From the NCBI RefSeq assembly GCF_001183605.1, contig NZ_LFXJ01000008.1, positions 310,001 through 374,000 on the forward strand: a DNA stretch of 64,000 bases, in the 5' to 3' direction. The notes beneath the pieces were generated by a model that saw only the letters and a program-made list of their open reading frames with translations, did no database searches and was not told the origin of the DNA. Position 1 is the stretch's first letter. Every line of letters begins with the position of its first letter. Shown here piece after piece: positions 62,936 to 64,000 of this stretch. The translations under genes and the position numbers were made by a program. The DNA comes from Lysinibacillus xylanilyticus. GTDB lineage: Bacteria > Bacillota > Bacilli > Bacillales_A > Planococcaceae.

Positions 62936-64000
62936 ATGAATGAAAGAGAACAGGCGGTCCTTGCATTAATTCGCCAGAATCCGTTTATGTCTCAACAAGA
63001 GATGGCCGATAAAATGAATCTGTCTCGACCAGTCCTTGCTAATTTAGTGTCGAGCTTAACGAAACAGGGGAAAATTGTAGGTCGTGCGTATATTTTGCCT
63101 GAGGAAAATGAAATTATTTGTATCGGTGGAGCTAATCTTGACCGAAAATTTCATGTGAAGGGGAATGTCCAGTTCGGTACATCCAATCCTGCAAGCTCTT
63201 CATTTAGTGTAGGTGGTGTTGGACGAAACATTGCTGAAAACTTAGGCAGATTAAATCATCAAGTAACATTGCTGACTACTGCCGGCAAAGATGCTGATTG
63301 GCATGTTATCCAAGAAGCTTCTGAGCCATTTATGAATTTACGTTATGTAGAGCAGCTACCTGACGCTTCGACTGGTTCCTATACTGCGGTTATGGATGAG
63401 CAGGGCGAGCTAGCATTAGCGGTAGCAAATATGGAAGTATATGATCTTTTATTGCCAAGTTTGCTAAAAAAACATGAGGCAATGCTGATGAATGCGGGCT
63501 GCTTTATTATGGACTTAAACTGTCCAAAGGAAACAGTGGCTTACATACAGCAGGTTGCAATTGCCCGTGACATTCCTTTTGTCATCGTACCGGTATCTTC
63601 ACCAAAAATGAATCGATTACCCGATACGTTGCAAGGTGTAACATGGTTTATTTGTAACACAGATGAAGCAGAGACGATTGTTGGTCACAAAATCGAAAAC
63701 TCTGCGCATTATGAAAAGGCTTTACAGCAACTTCTTAAATTAGGTGCTGAACAGGTAATTATTACTGCGGGTAGCAAGGGTGTGTATGCAGCTTCCACAA
63801 CAACGAAGCCAAGTCATTACGCAGCTAAAGCTATAGAAAAAATTGAAGATGTAACAGGTGCAGGAGACGCCTTTGTCAGTGCTGTAATACATAGCTGGCT
63901 TACTGGGCAATCCTTTGCAACATGTATTGATGCAGGCTTAACGAATGCCAAAAATACACTTGCATCCCCATATACAGTAAGACCTGAGCTATCAGTTGAT
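62936..64000 (+). CDS. HTH-containing PfkB-family kinase, pseudouridine kinase-like (partial)
   Basis: 355 codons are visible, with no stop before the window ends. An N-terminal helix-turn-helix (residues about 5-55, MSQQEMADKMNLSRPVLANL) is fused to a ribokinase/PfkB fold: ICIGGANLDRKFHVKG, SVGGVGRNIAENLGRL, and the catalytic GAGDAF motif in IEDVTGAGDAFVSAV. This architecture is that of pseudouridine kinases (PsuK/YeiC type), usually next to psuG. The neighbour lies outside the window, so other sugar or nucleoside substrates are possible. AAAGGTGATG precedes the ATG. Confidence 0.88.
   Translation, partial: MNEREQAVLALIRQNPFMSQQEMADKMNLSRPVLANLVSSLTKQGKIVGRAYILPEENEIICIGGANLDRKFHVKGNVQFGTSNPASSSFSVGGVGRNIAENLGRLNHQVTLLTTAGKDADWHVIQEASEPFMNLRYVEQLPDASTGSYTAVMDEQGELALAVANMEVYDLLLPSLLKKHEAMLMNAGCFIMDLNCPKETVAYIQQVAIARDIPFVIVPVSSPKMNRLPDTLQGVTWFICNTDEAETIVGHKIENSAHYEKALQQLLKLGAEQVIITAGSKGVYAASTTTKPSHYAAKAIEKIEDVTGAGDAFVSAVIHSWLTGQSFATCIDAGLTNAKNTLASPYTVRPELSVD

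Overview
The window reads as chromosome of a low-GC, endospore-forming member of the Bacillales. It is most like Lysinibacillus and its relatives; this assignment is inferred from gene content and order, not from any search. The gene order follows the hemA to recJ/apt stretch known from Bacillus: hemAXCDBL, a spoVID-like gene, valS, folC, spoIIB, maf, radC, mreBCD, minCD, spoIVFAB, rplU-prp-rpmA, spo0B, obg, pheB, pheA, niaR, safA, ruvAB, queA, tgt, yajC, a DUF421 gene, spoVB, comN, secDF, then a chemoreceptor gene, the trp operon, recJ and apt. Sporulation genes (spoVID-like, spoIIB, spoIVFA, spoIVFB, spo0B, safA, spoVB) are spread through the window.

Layout. 1-7.2 kb: haem synthesis, with a PerR-box-like site ahead of hemA and an 830-bp block of repeats plus a terminator between hemA and hemX. 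7.4-15.3 kb: an SRPBCC protein, a spoVID-like gene, valS behind a Val T-box, and two tandem folC genes. 15.4-25.9 kb: a frameshifted SRPBCC gene, spoIIB, maf, a radC interrupted by a group II intron, the shape and division genes mreBCD and minCD, and an intact IS3-family element. 25.9-33 kb: spoIVFAB, ribosomal proteins L21 and L27 with the protease Prp, spo0B, obg, pheB, pheA. 33-40.3 kb: niaR, safA, a ysxE-like gene with a frameshifted 5' end, and ruvAB-queA-tgt-yajC. 40.4-49.1 kb: a secreted polysaccharide deacetylase between repeats, a DUF421 gene, spoVB, comN, secDF and a chemoreceptor. 49.2-59.7 kb: the trp operon, whose T-box leader is split by repeats, then recJ and apt. 59.9-64 kb: a phzF remnant, a tandem array, marR and a divergent MFS gene, and a pseudouridine-kinase-like gene that runs off the end.

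The most striking feature is a set of short GC-richer interspersed repeats at many gene junctions. Family 1 is built from hairpins whose stems differ in sequence while pairing is kept, with RTCC terminal loops. Family 2 is a larger palindrome whose ends read TTGATTGGAG and GGAAATCAA. A third mini-module around GCGAAAGCGAAGCGACAGC nests inside the others and also forms a tandem array. These repeats have split the trp T-box leader, supplied the stop codon of trpA, separated hemA from hemX, and sit where a phzF gene is truncated.

The strongest candidates for further work are the split trp T-box, the group II intron in the RadC active-site motif (with only the endonuclease end of its protein left), the covarying hairpin family, and the ysxE frameshift at an A6 run. 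All coordinates and motifs were read by eye; no database or folding program was used.
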